Shown here piece after piece: positions 1 to 11,100 of a stretch of 64,000 bases of DNA (the stretch's first letter is position 1; each line of letters starts with the position of its first letter). Location of the stretch: assembly GCA_963755695.1 (NCBI GenBank), contig CAVWLB010000001.1, positions 372,001-436,000 on the forward strand, read 5' to 3'. The translations under genes and the position numbers were made by a program. Source of the stretch: QHWT01 sp963755695. GTDB taxonomy: Bacteria > Acidobacteriota > Vicinamibacteria > Vicinamibacterales > 2-12-FULL-66-21. Below the pieces are notes generated by a model that saw nothing but the letters and a program-made list of their open reading frames with translations, made no database searches and was not told where the DNA came from.

Positions 1-1257
1 CTGCGTAATCGCATGCGGCGGCGGAAGCTGCCGCCCGACATGGCCGAGGAAGTTGCGCCGAAGAACATCCTGATGATCGGTCCAACCGGTGTTGGCAAGA
101 CCGAGATCGCGCGCCGCCTTGCGAAACTGGCGCAGTCGCCGTTTTTGAAGGTGGAAGCATCGAAGTTCACGGAAGTGGGCTACGTCGGACGCGACGTCGA
201 GTCGATGATCCGGGATCTCACCGAGATCTCTGTCGAGCTGGTGCGGGAAGAGCGCCTCGCCGAGGTGCGTGAGAAAGCAAAGCAGCAGGCGGAAGAACGG
301 CTGCTCGATCTGCTCCTGCCGCCGCTTCCGCCGGCGGCGGAATACGACGAGCAGGCGACGTCGATCCGCGAGCAGGCGCAGCGCACTCGCGAGAAGCTGC
401 GCGATCAGCTTCGCGAGGGACGCCTGGATCACAAGCAGGTCGAGATCGACGTCCGCGAGAAATCGTTTCCATCGTTCGAGATCATTGCCGGATCGTCGGT
501 CGAGGAAGTCGACATCAACGTCAAGGACATGCTCCCGGGACTGTTTCAGGGACGAATGAAGAAGCGGCGGGTCCGTCTACCGGAGGCGCTCGAGGCCCTC
601 TCGCAGGAAGAGGAGCAGAAGCTCGTCGACATGGAGAGCGTCGCGCGCGCCGCCGTCGAGCGGGTCCAGGAAGCCGGGATTATCTTCATCGACGAAATCG
701 ACAAGGTGGCGGGGCGCGAAGGTGGTCATGGCCCCGACGTCAGCCGGGAAGGCGTCCAGCGCGACATCCTTCCCATCGTCGAGGGGACGACGGTGAACAC
801 GAAGTACGGGATGGTGCGAACCGATCACATCCTGTTTGTCGCCGCGGGCGCGTTCCACGTGTCGAAGCCGTCGGACCTGATCCCCGAGCTGCAGGGAAGA
901 TTCCCGATCCGGGTCGAGCTCGAACCGCTCGGCCGCGAAGACTTCGTCCGGATCCTCACCGAGCCAAAGAACGCGCTGGTTCGGCAATACACGGCGCTGC
1001 TCGAGACAGAGGGAGTCCGGCTGCAGTTCACCGAAGATGCGATCGGGCGCCTCGCCGACTTCGCGACGCTGGTCAACGAGCGCACCGAGAACATCGGCGC
1101 GCGGCGCCTCCACACCGTCATGGAGAAGCTGCTGGATCAGATTTCCTTCGACGCGCCGGAGATCGGCGACCAGGACATTACGATCGATGCCGCGTACGTC
1201 GATCGCATGCTGAGCGACATTGCACGCAACGAAGATCTCTCGCGCTACATCCTCTAA
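1..1257 (+). CDS. hslU: ATP-dependent protease ATPase subunit HslU (5' truncated by window edge)
   Basis: AAA+ unfoldase of the HslUV (ClpYQ) cytoplasmic protease; it unfolds substrates and feeds them to the HslV peptidase. The frame is open from base 1, where it reads LRNRMRRRKLP, the normal HslU lead-in to Walker A, so roughly the first 30 residues lie outside the window. Visible marks are Walker A GPTGVGKTE, the sensor-like KFTEVGYVGRDVESM segment, Walker B IIFIDEIDK, and the C-terminal ENIGARRLHTVMEKLL with a terminal SRYIL. The charged, coiled-coil-rich stretch between Walker A and B is the I-domain. hslV is expected just upstream. The gene is intact where visible. Confidence 0.96.
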   Translation: MRNRMRRRKLPPDMAEEVAPKNILMIGPTGVGKTEIARRLAKLAQSPFLKVEASKFTEVGYVGRDVESMIRDLTEISVELVREERLAEVREKAKQQAEERLLDLLLPPLPPAAEYDEQATSIREQAQRTREKLRDQLREGRLDHKQVEIDVREKSFPSFEIIAGSSVEEVDINVKDMLPGLFQGRMKKRRVRLPEALEALSQEEEQKLVDMESVARAAVERVQEAGIIFIDEIDKVAGREGGHGPDVSREGVQRDILPIVEGTTVNTKYGMVRTDHILFVAAGAFHVSKPSDLIPELQGRFPIRVELEPLGREDFVRILTEPKNALVRQYTALLETEGVRLQFTEDAIGRLADFATLVNERTENIGARRLHTVMEKLLDQISFDAPEIGDQDITIDAAYVDRMLSDIARNEDLSRYIL

Positions 1258-1290
1258 GGACTTCGAACCGCGGGTTGGATAAAAGACGAC

Positions 1291-2730
1291 TTGAAGCCTT
1301 CAGTGTTTTTCCGTGTTCTTCTGTGGCCGTGGCTGTTGCTGTGGCTGCCGCTTGCGGTGATCGGCTGTGGCAAGAAGGGTCCGCCGCTCGCGCCGCTCAA
1401 CCTGGTGCCCGAACCTGCCGGCAACGTGACCGCGCGTCGACTCGGAGCCACCGTCTATCTGCAGATGTCGGTGCCGCTGAAGAATGCCAACGGTCGCGGG
1501 CCGGTCGCCGTGGATCATCTGGAAATCTACGCCGTCACCGCAGCGCCTGGCGCGATGCTTCCCAATAATCGCGATCTTCTCACGCCCGAGCGGATCATCG
1601 GCCGCATTCCGGTGAAGCCACCGGTGACCGAGGATGAAGCGACGCCGGCGGAAGACGCGCCGAAGGATACACGTCCCGGTCCCGGCGAAACCGTGACGTT
1701 CCTCGAGACGCTCACCGAAGTGCAGCTGAAACCGCAGATATTTCCCTCGCCGAAATCCGCAGCTGATCAGAAGGCCGGCGCATCGGAGCTGCCGTCCCCG
1801 CCCGTCGGCGAAGCTCCATCCGCGACGAGCCCGGCGAGACCGACGTCAGACGAAACCGATGAGGAAACGCCGGCCGAGCCGCCTCCGGCGACGCCGGTTC
1901 CAGCTGCCGGCACTGCGTCAATGGGCGGCGCGACGTCAGAGCCTCCGGGGCAGCCGGCCGCGTCCGCGCCGGCCGCGACTCCGGGCGCGCCGCAGCCTGC
2001 TGCGGCCCGCGGGCCGGCGCCTCCGATCACGGTTCCGACTCGGATCTACGTTGTTCGCGGGATTACCAAGCGAGGCCGTCCAGGCGCGCCGTCGGGGCGG
2101 CTGGCAGTCCCGCTCGTTCCGGCACCGCCGGTTGCCAGGGGACTGGCGACGACTTTCAGCGAGAAAGCGGTGACCGTCACGTGGCTGCCGCCGCTTCTCG
2201 AGAGCGGATCGACCACCGATCGCAAGATGGCTTACAACGTCTATGCGGTTCCCAAGGCGGAGGCATCGCTGGAAGACCTGCCGAGACCGCTCAACGACAA
2301 ACCCCTGGAGGTGGCCTCGTTCGCGCACCCGAACGCGCAACCAGGCGCGGAGCAGTGTTTCGTCGTGCGAACCGTCGAGATCGTTGCCGGGGCGACCCTG
2401 GAGAGCGAGCCTTCGGCGCGCGCCTGCATCACGCCACGTGACATCTTTCCGCCGGCCACACCGAAAGCGCTGTCGGCGGTCGCCGGACCCGGCGCCATCA
2501 ACCTGATTTGGGATGCGAACTCTGAGGCCGACGTGGCTGGCTACGTGATCTTGCGTGCGCCGGCCCCGGGTGACACACTTCAGCCGCTGAACAGCGAGCC
2601 GACGCGAGAAACGCGTTATCGCGATGCCACCGTAAAGCCCGGCGTTCGCTACGTGTACGCGATTGTCGCGGTCGATCGCGCGGGCAACCGAAGCGCGCCG
2701 TCGCCGCGAATCGAAGAGACCGCTCGATGA
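1291..2730 (+). CDS. Lipoprotein with fibronectin type III-like domains and a disordered linker
   Basis: The protein (479 aa) opens with a hydrophobic signal and a lipobox (LAVIGC) followed by GKKGPPLAP, so it is probably a lipidated envelope protein. Start is TTG. Residues about 150-250 are low-complexity Pro/Ala/Thr/Glu, probably disordered. The last 100 residues (PATPKALSAVAGPGAINLIWDANSEADVAGYVILRA) look like a fibronectin type III fold, and an earlier FN3-like segment is likely near residues 270-370. Its last bases overlap the ATG of the next gene by 4 nt, implying co-transcription. Function is unknown; a periplasmic binding or scaffold role is only an inference. Confidence 0.75.
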   Translation: MKPSVFFRVLLWPWLLLWLPLAVIGCGKKGPPLAPLNLVPEPAGNVTARRLGATVYLQMSVPLKNANGRGPVAVDHLEIYAVTAAPGAMLPNNRDLLTPERIIGRIPVKPPVTEDEATPAEDAPKDTRPGPGETVTFLETLTEVQLKPQIFPSPKSAADQKAGASELPSPPVGEAPSATSPARPTSDETDEETPAEPPPATPVPAAGTASMGGATSEPPGQPAASAPAATPGAPQPAAARGPAPPITVPTRIYVVRGITKRGRPGAPSGRLAVPLVPAPPVARGLATTFSEKAVTVTWLPPLLESGSTTDRKMAYNVYAVPKAEASLEDLPRPLNDKPLEVASFAHPNAQPGAEQCFVVRTVEIVAGATLESEPSARACITPRDIFPPATPKALSAVAGPGAINLIWDANSEADVAGYVILRAPAPGDTLQPLNSEPTRETRYRDATVKPGVRYVYAIVAVDRAGNRSAPSPRIEETAR

Positions 2731-3488
2731 AGAAGTTCTATCGGATTGAGCATCGGGGCGCTTCCCGGCACGTGATCGAGGAAGACGGAGGCTGGCGGCT
2801 CCTCGAAGGGGACCTGTTCGGACGCTACGAGGCGGGCGACCGCATCGCCATGAACGGACAGAAACTGCTCGCGCCGGTGATGCCGTCGAAGATCGTGGCC
2901 ATCGGCTTGAACTACAAGGACCACGCCGCCGAGCAGGGCAAGCCGCTGCCGAAAGAGCCGATGATGTTCATCAAGCCGTCCACCGCCGTCATCGGACCCG
3001 GCGAGGCGATTGTCCTCCCTCAGGGGGTCGGACGCGTCGACCATGAAGCCGAGGTGGGTGTGGTCATCGGACGGCGCGCCTGGCGGGTGCCGGAAACATC
3101 CGCGTCGGACTACATTCTTGGCCTGACCTGCCTCAACGACGTGACCGCGCGGGAGCTGCAGGCGAAAGACATCCAGTACACCCGCGCGAAGGGATTCGAC
3201 ACGTTCGCTCCGATTGGTCCGTGCGTCGCGTCCGGCATCGACTATCGCGCGCCGCACGGCGTCGGCATCGAGGGCTGGGTCAACGGCACGCGGCGTCAGT
3301 CGTCGACGACCAAGGAACTCGTCTTTTCAATCGACCGCCTGGTGGCGTTCGTCTCGTTGGTGATGACGCTGCTGCCTGGCGACATCATCGCGACAGGCAC
3401 GCCTGCCGGGATCGGTCCGCTCGCGTCGGGCGACCGTGTCACGATCAAGGTGGCCGGCGTCGGCGAGCTGACCAATCCGGTCCGCTAG
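2727..3488 (+). CDS. Fumarylacetoacetate hydrolase family protein
   Basis: A 253-residue enzyme of the FAH superfamily. Members hydrolyse or isomerise C-C bonds in acylpyruvates and aromatic-degradation intermediates using a divalent metal held by acidic residues. The sequence shows IVAIGLNYKDHAAE, MMFIKPSTAVIGPGE, DHEAEVGVVIG and the downstream GFDTFAPIGPCV block typical of the family, ending with DIIATGTPAGIGPL. Length fits the HpcE/YcgM-type members. The ATG overlaps the lipoprotein stop. The substrate cannot be told from sequence. Confidence 0.9.
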   Translation: MKKFYRIEHRGASRHVIEEDGGWRLLEGDLFGRYEAGDRIAMNGQKLLAPVMPSKIVAIGLNYKDHAAEQGKPLPKEPMMFIKPSTAVIGPGEAIVLPQGVGRVDHEAEVGVVIGRRAWRVPETSASDYILGLTCLNDVTARELQAKDIQYTRAKGFDTFAPIGPCVASGIDYRAPHGVGIEGWVNGTRRQSSTTKELVFSIDRLVAFVSLVMTLLPGDIIATGTPAGIGPLASGDRVTIKVAGVGELTNPVR

Positions 3489-3508
3489 GTTCACCCCGAG
3501 GAGTAGCT

Positions 3509-4171
3509 ATGAAGATTTTCATCGACTCTGGCAATTTCAAAGACATCCAGACGCTCGTTCCGCTTGGGATCATCGACGGCATTACTACCAACCCGTCGCT
3601 GCTCTCAAAGGAACCGGGCGATTATCGCGAGAACCTCAAGAAGATCTGCGATCTGGTGCAGGGGCCGGTCAGTGCAGAGGTCGTCGCGACCGACTTCGAC
3701 GGGATGATGCGCGAGGGACACGACCTGGCGAAGATCGACAAACACATCGTCGTCAAGGTACCGTTCACGCGCGACGGTGTGAAGGCCTGCAAGACGCTCT
3801 CGAGCGAGGCTATCCGGGTCAACGTCACGCTGGTGTTCTCGCCGGCGCAGGCGCTGCTCGCAGCGAAGGTCGGGGCATTCTTCGTCAGCCCGTTCGTGGG
3901 CCGGCTCGACGATGTGGCGACGTCGGGCATGAACCTGATTCACGAGATCGTCCAGATCTACAGCAACTACGAATTCACGACCGAGATCCTCGTCGCCAGC
4001 ACCCGCGGCCCGATGCACATCGTCGAAGCCGCGCGCATGGGCGCCGACATCTGTACGTGTCCTCCGGCGGTCATCGATTCGCTGTTCAACCACCCGCTGA
4101 CCGACGTCGGCCTGAAGAAGTTCATTGCCGATTGGGAAAAGGCGCAGTCACAACTGGCGGGTAAGGCCTAG
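3509..4171 (+). CDS. Transaldolase / fructose-6-phosphate aldolase family protein
   Basis: Class I aldolase of the small (about 220 aa) transaldolase subfamily, acting in the non-oxidative pentose phosphate pathway or as fructose-6-phosphate aldolase. It begins MKIFIDSGNFKDI and has IDGITTNPSLLSK, the Schiff-base lysine context HIVVKVPFT, NVTLVFSPAQALLAAKVGAFFVSPFVGRLDD, and a C-terminal HPLTDVGLKKFIADW. A GAGGAG ribosome site sits 7 nt before the ATG. It starts 20 bp after the previous stop, so it is probably in the same transcript. Sequence alone does not separate Tal from Fsa activity. Confidence 0.93.
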   Translation: MKIFIDSGNFKDIQTLVPLGIIDGITTNPSLLSKEPGDYRENLKKICDLVQGPVSAEVVATDFDGMMREGHDLAKIDKHIVVKVPFTRDGVKACKTLSSEAIRVNVTLVFSPAQALLAAKVGAFFVSPFVGRLDDVATSGMNLIHEIVQIYSNYEFTTEILVASTRGPMHIVEAARMGADICTCPPAVIDSLFNHPLTDVGLKKFIADWEKAQSQLAGKA

Positions 4172-4175
4172 GACA

Positions 4176-4409
4176 GGTTCTCGGGTTCTCGGGTTCTCGG
4201 GTTCTCGGGTTCTCGGGTTCTCAGGTTCTCAGGTTCTCCCAGGTTCCCGGGTTCCCGGGTTCCCGGGTTCCCGGGTTCTCCGGTTCTCACGTTCTCCGGT
4301 TCTCACGTTCTCCGGGTGTAGAACCCTTAGAACCTCGAGAACCCGAACCCTGAGAACCCGAGAACCCGAGACCCCTGAGACCCCTGAGACCCCTGAGAAC
4401 CCGAGAACG
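4176..4409 (+). repeat. Octamer tandem repeat with an inverted downstream arm
   Basis: From 4176 to about 4313 there are some 16 head-to-tail copies of an 8-bp unit (GGTTCTCG, drifting to GGTTCCCG and GGTTCTCA/CGTTCTCC). From about 4320 to 4409 the complementary word GAGAACCC runs in the opposite sense for about ten units. Forward and reverse arms can pair, so the transcript between the transaldolase and carboxylase genes could fold into a hairpin of many tens of base pairs. It fills the whole intergenic gap and ends 8 bp before the pccB ATG. Confidence 0.9.
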
Positions 4410-4417
4410 GCTACTGC

Positions 4418-5965
4418 ATGGATCCAACCAAACACCTCGAAGATCTCGAACGGCGCGCAGAACTCGGGGGCGGCGACGACCGGCTCCGACGGCAGCACGA
4501 GGCGGGTAAACTCACCGCCCGCGAGCGGATTGATTTTCTCTTCGATCCGGGCAGCTTCCAGGAGATCGACAAGCTGGTCACGCACCGATGCCGCGATTTC
4601 GGCATGGACGAACCGGACCAGCTCATTCCCGGCGACGGCGTGGTCGCAGGCCATGGCCGCATCGACGGCCGGCCCGTCTACGCGTTCGCGCAGGACTTCA
4701 CCGTCTTCGGCGGATCGCTCTCGGAGACCAATGCCGCGAAGATCGTGAAGATCATGGATCTCGCGATGAAGATGGGAGCGCCGGTGGTCGGCTTGAACGA
4801 CTCGGGCGGAGCCCGGATCCAGGAGGGGGTTTTGTCGCTCGGCGGCTACGCCGATATCTTCCTGCGCAATACGCTCGCCTCGGGCGTGGTGCCGCAGATT
4901 TCCGCGATCATGGGACCGTGCGCGGGTGGTGCGGTCTACTCGCCGGCGATCACCGATTTCAACATCATGGTCGAGGGCACGAGCTACATGTTCGTGACCG
5001 GCCCGGACGTCCTCAAGACGGTGACCCACGAGGAAGTCACCAAGGACGAGCTCGGCGGTGCGATGACCCACAACGCGACCAGCGGCGTCGCGCATTTCGC
5101 CGTTCCGGACGATCGTGAGTGCCTGCGGCTGATCCGCGACCTGCTCGGGTACCTACCGGGCAACAACCTCGACGATCCGCCGCTCCGCGAAACCGCCGAC
5201 CCGATCGGTCGCGAAGAAGACAGTCTCGATCGGCTGGTGCCGGAGTCGGCCAACCAGCCATACGACATGCTCGATCTCGTGCATGCGATTGCCGACGAAG
5301 GCGTGTTCCTCGAAGTGCACCGCCACTTCGCCAAGAACATCATCGTCGGCTTCTCACGGCTTGCCGGCCGTCCCGTCGGCATCGTCGCGAATCAGCCGGC
5401 ACACCTTGCGGGCACGCTCGACATTGACGCCTCGGTGAAGGCCGCCCGCTTCGTACGGTTCTGCGACGCCTTCAACATTCCGCTGGTCACGTTCGAGGAC
5501 GTGCCCGGCTTCCTGCCGGGGACGCGCCAGGAGTACGGCGGCATCATCAGGCATGGCGCGAAGCTGCTGTTTGCCTTTGCCGAGGCCACGGTTCCGAAAG
5601 TGACCGTGATCACGCGCAAGGCTTACGGTGGCGCGTACTGCGTCATGTCGAGCAAGCACATTCGGACCGACGTGAATTTCGCCTGGCCGTCGGCGGAAAT
5701 CGCGGTGATGGGCCCCGAGGGCGCCGTCAACATCCTGTACAAGCGGGAGCTCGAAAAGGCCGCCGACTCGCAGGCGGCTCGCGCTGTCAAGATTGCCGAG
5801 TTCCGCGAGAAGTTCGCCAATCCCTACGTGGCAGCCGAGCGGGGATTCATCGATGAAGTCATTCGTCCGCGGCACACCCGCGCGAAGTTGATTTCGGCTC
5901 TCGCGACACTCGAAACCAAGCGCGACAAGAATCCGCCAAAGAAACACGGGAATATCCCCCTTTAG
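4418..5965 (+). CDS. pccB: Acyl-CoA (propionyl/methylcrotonyl-type) carboxylase, carboxyltransferase beta subunit
   Basis: Biotin-dependent carboxyltransferase of 515 aa; it moves carboxyl from carboxybiotin to an acyl-CoA, most often propionyl-CoA giving methylmalonyl-CoA. It has the N-terminal KLTARERIDFLFDPGSFQEID, the first oxyanion region GGARIQEGVLSLGGYADIF, MGPCAGGAVYSPAITDF, and the second half with DVPGFLPG and KAYGGAYCVMSSKH. Both crotonase-like halves are complete. It is followed by biotin carboxylase and biotin-carrier genes, so all three functions of the holoenzyme are encoded together as separate polypeptides. Propionyl-CoA is the likeliest substrate, by family. Confidence 0.92.
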   Translation: MDPTKHLEDLERRAELGGGDDRLRRQHEAGKLTARERIDFLFDPGSFQEIDKLVTHRCRDFGMDEPDQLIPGDGVVAGHGRIDGRPVYAFAQDFTVFGGSLSETNAAKIVKIMDLAMKMGAPVVGLNDSGGARIQEGVLSLGGYADIFLRNTLASGVVPQISAIMGPCAGGAVYSPAITDFNIMVEGTSYMFVTGPDVLKTVTHEEVTKDELGGAMTHNATSGVAHFAVPDDRECLRLIRDLLGYLPGNNLDDPPLRETADPIGREEDSLDRLVPESANQPYDMLDLVHAIADEGVFLEVHRHFAKNIIVGFSRLAGRPVGIVANQPAHLAGTLDIDASVKAARFVRFCDAFNIPLVTFEDVPGFLPGTRQEYGGIIRHGAKLLFAFAEATVPKVTVITRKAYGGAYCVMSSKHIRTDVNFAWPSAEIAVMGPEGAVNILYKRELEKAADSQAARAVKIAEFREKFANPYVAAERGFIDEVIRPRHTRAKLISALATLETKRDKNPPKKHGNIPL

Positions 5966-5969
5966 TGGT

Positions 5970-6066
5970 CTCACGGTTTGCGGTTCACCGTTCGCGCTTC
6001 GTGGTCGCGAGCTGGAACGTCGGACGCGAGCGCCGGACCGACTCAGAACCCCCGAACCCGACCCAC
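5970..6066 (+). repeat. Degenerate heptamer words between pccB and accC
   Basis: The gap starts with successive imperfect 7-mers (CGGTTTG, CGGTTCA, CCGTTCG, CGCTTCG) and ends with the complementary sense (GAACCC, CGAACCC, CGAACC). This is the same layout, in weaker form, as the octamer block ahead of pccB. The word CGGTTTG is the reverse complement of the CAAACCG seen at 15759-15780. Confidence 0.45.
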
Positions 6067-6078
6067 GAACCGACTACA

Positions 6079-7603
<1,525 letters not shown>

Positions 7604-7615
7604 GCGGCTCGCTCG

Positions 7616-8132
7616 ATGACATTCGAGATCGAGGTGAACGGACGCACGCGCACCGTGACGATCGAGCGCGCGGACGCCGGCCGCTTCCGGGTCAGCGTCG
7701 ATGGCACGACCAGAGTGGTCGATGCCTGGCGCGTCGGCGAGTTCGGCATCTCGCTGCTCTTTCCCGGCGACTCGCATGCGGGAACGACGATTGACCTCGC
7801 CCCGGGCACGGCTCCGGGCGAGGTATTGGCGAATCTCGCCGGACGCACCATCCCGATCGTCGTCAACGGCCGCCGCAGTGGACGCGGGCGGCGCTGAGGG
7901 AGGCGGGGCAGCCCACGGCGAGCAGAAGGTTGTCGGCGCCCATGCCCGGGCGCGTCGTGCGCGTCCTGGTGGCCGGGGGGAAGCGGTCGAGGCCCGCCAG
8001 CCGGTCGTGGTCGTCGAAGCGATGAAGATGGAGAACGAGCTGCGTTCGCCGAAGGCGGGGCGCGTCAAGGACGTGGCGGTGACGGCGGGCACATCCGTCG
8101 AGGCGGGCCGCGTGCTCGTCGTCATTGAATAA
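7616..8132 (+). CDS. Biotin carboxyl carrier protein of acyl-CoA carboxylase (apparent frameshifts)
   Basis: Small biotinyl carrier (about 170 aa). The C-terminal lipoyl/biotinyl fold has the biotinylation site VEAMKMENELRSP followed by VTAGTSVEAGRVLVVIE. The N-terminal half (MTFEIEVNGRTRTVTI) matches the lead-in of carboxylase carrier subunits. The frame shifts near 7885 (CG with C and G), at 7937-7938 (GT with C and G, giving VVAPMPGRVVRVLV) and in a G run near 7975. Collapsing those bases yields one continuous carrier. It is the third gene of the pccB-accC set. Its stop is followed 8 nt later by the tamB start. Confidence 0.85.
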
Positions 8133-8139
8133 AGGCCCA

Positions 8140-11100
8140 GTGAACGAGGAACCCGTGCGTCCACCGGAGCAGCCGGCGGCGAGACCGAGCCGGCTTCTGA
8201 CGCCATCGTCGCGAAAGCGTCGCCGGCATCCGGTCCTCCGCGTCTTCGGCATTCTCGTTGCGCTTGCCGCCGCGCTCATCGTTGCGTCGCTGACGATCGA
8301 CCTCGGCCCGTCGCTGCGTCGAGCGCGCGGAGAGCGCCGGGTCCAAGTATCTCGAGCGGCCGATGCACATCGGCAAGCTCAGTGTCCGCCTCTCGACCGG
8401 CACGTTCAACGTCGACGACCTGGTCATCGAAGGCCTCAAGCCGACTGACCGCCCGTTTCTCAAGGCGAAGCGGATCGCGTGAACATGCCCTGGTGGACCA
8501 TCTTCACCCACGAGCTGGTCGTCGAGGACGTGGACATGAGCGACTGGGAGATGCTGGTCGAGCAGTTCCCGGAACGGCCACAACTTCCCCAGGATTGTCC
8601 CGGAGTCGAAAGGGCCGAAGGGACCGAAGCGGTTCGTGACGACGGTGCGATCGGTCATCGCGCGCAACGGGCAGTTCACCTACGAAGATCACACCACGCC
8701 GTGGAGCACGGTCGCGCGCAATCTGAACGTGAGGGTCTTCAAAGGGCTCGACACCTACCGCGGCACCGCGCAGTTTTCGAACGGCGCGGTCGAGATCCAG
8801 ACGTACGGCCGTTCCGCGCCGACATGCAGACCGCGTTCAAGATCGACGGCGGCAAGGTGCATCCTCGAGCGCATCAATCTGACGAGCGAAGGGGCGACCA
8901 GCGCGGTCACCGGCTACGTCGACCTCGCGCACTGGCCGGAGATGCTCTACAACGTGAAGTCGCGGATCGACTTTCCGACCCAGAAGGAAATCTTTTTCAA
9001 GGACATGAACTTCACCGTCAGCCGGCCACGGCGACTTCACCGGCACGTTCCACTTCTTCAAGGGCGGCCGCGAACTGAAGGGCACGTTCACGAGCCCCGA
9101 GCCGGGCAGGTCGGCGGAAACGCCTGGCGCTTCCCGAACGTCGCAGGATCGCTGCTCTGGGTCCCGAGCAAGTTCCGGGTCACCGACGTCACCACGGCGC
9201 TCTACGGCGGCCACGCGAAGTTCGACTACTCGATGGAGCCGCTCGGCCGGCCGCGGCACCCGACTCAGGTCGTGTGGGACGCGACAGTACACCGACGTCG
9301 ATCTCGCGCAGCTGACCGACTTCCTCGAGATGCAGGGCATCCGGCTGGCCGGCCGCGCCCCGGGTCACAACCGGCTCGAATGGCCGCTCGGCAAGTTCGG
9401 TCGAGAAGCACGGCGAGGGGGAAGTCACCGCGACGATGCCGGCGGGCGTGGAGCCGATGACGCGCGAACTGCACGTCCGACGCGATCGCGAAGGTCGATC
9501 CGCTGCCGCCGAGGCAGGGCCCGTTCAATCTCGCATCTGTGGATCGGCTACGTGCCGATCGCCGGCCACATCGCCTACACGCTCGATCCCGAGTGGATCA
9601 CCATCGGCAGCGGCAGCTGGGCGGCGACGGAGAAGACCTACGTCGAGTTCAAGGGACGGACGGCGTGGGGGCAGCATTCGCAGATCCCGTTCCACGTGAC
9701 CAGCGTCGACTGGCAGGAGAGCGATCGCGTGCTGGCCGGCATCATGACGGCGTTCGGCGCGCCGACCGGCGCGATCCCGATCGGCGGGCGCGGCGAGTTC
9801 GACGGCGTCATGCTCGAATCGTTCTCGCGGCCGCGCATCGAGGGGCACTTCGCCGGCGACCGCATGCGCGCGTGGGACACGTCTGGGGCCACGGCGTCGC
9901 CGACCTCGTCATCGAGAACAGCTACGTCGACATCACGAAGGGCGTGATCGAGCACGAGCGAGTCGACGCATCGACGCCGAGGGACGGTTCTCGCTCGGCT
10001 ACCCGCGCAAGGACGGCGGCGAGGAGATCAACGCCGTCGTCCGGATGATCGAAGCGTCCGCTGGTCGATCTGCGCCACGCGTTCGAGCTCGACGACTATC
10101 CGGTCGACGGGCTCGCTTCGGGCGAGTATCCACATCTAGGGCAAGTACCGAGACGCCCGACGGCGTTCGGCACGCTGCAGATCGACGACGGGGCAAGGCC
10201 TACGGCGAGACCGTTCGACGATCGCGACCGCGAACCTGCGGTTCGAAGGCACCGGCGTCCGCCTCGACAAGATCGACATCACGAAGAGCACGGGACGGGT
10301 CACCGGCGCCGCCTGGGTCGCGCTGGGACGGCAACTACTCGTTCGACGCGACCGGCGCGCGGATTCCCGTCGAGTCGCTGGCCTACGCTGTCGTTTCCCG
10401 CGCGCGCCGCTCTCCGGGGTCATGCAGTTCACCGCCACCGGCACCGGCACGTTCGAGTCGCCGCGCTACGACGTGAAGCTGCGCATCGCCGATCTGTTCG
10501 CCGGCGACGAAGGCATCGGCCAGGTCACGGGCCGGCTGTCGCTGCGCGGCGAGCATGCTGACGATGGAAATCGACGCGGCGTCGCCGCGTCTCTCGGTGT
10601 CGGGCTCGGGCCGGCTCGCGCTGACGCCGCGAGATGGACGCGGAGCTGACGCTGCAGCTTCACGACACGTCGCTCGATCCGTACATCCGCTTCTTCCAGC
10701 CGAAGCTGTCCCCGTTCACGACGGCGGTGGCCGACGGCACCATCCGCGTCGTCGGCGAGCTGGCGGACATCGATCACCTGCGTCGTCGAGACGCAACGTC
10801 GACCAGCTGCAGCTGAAGCTGTTCGACTACCCGGCCGACAACGAAGGACCGATCAAGCTCGCGCTCAACCAGCACACGCGTGCGAGGTGAAGCGGTTCCG
10901 GCTGGTCGGCGAGGGCACCGCGCTCGAGCTGAGCGGCAACGTCGGCGCTGCACGACAGCCGGATCGCGCTCGAACGCCTCGGGCGATGCCAACCTCGGCA
11001 TCCTGCAGGGGTTCTATCGCGAGATCCGCAGCTCGGGCAACGCCTCGCTGCACGCGCAGATGCGCGGGCCGCTGGACGCGCCCGGTCTTCTCCGGCGACG

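Noticed and set aside
4176..4409. Possible CRISPR array
   Set aside because: Units are 8 bp, contiguous and without spacers, and no cas genes are nearby.
4125..4748. Frame encoding a repetitive GSRVLGFSG-type peptide
   Set aside because: It is the translation of the octamer array running into pccB in the wrong frame; the 8-bp unit shifts frame each copy, and no ribosome site is present.
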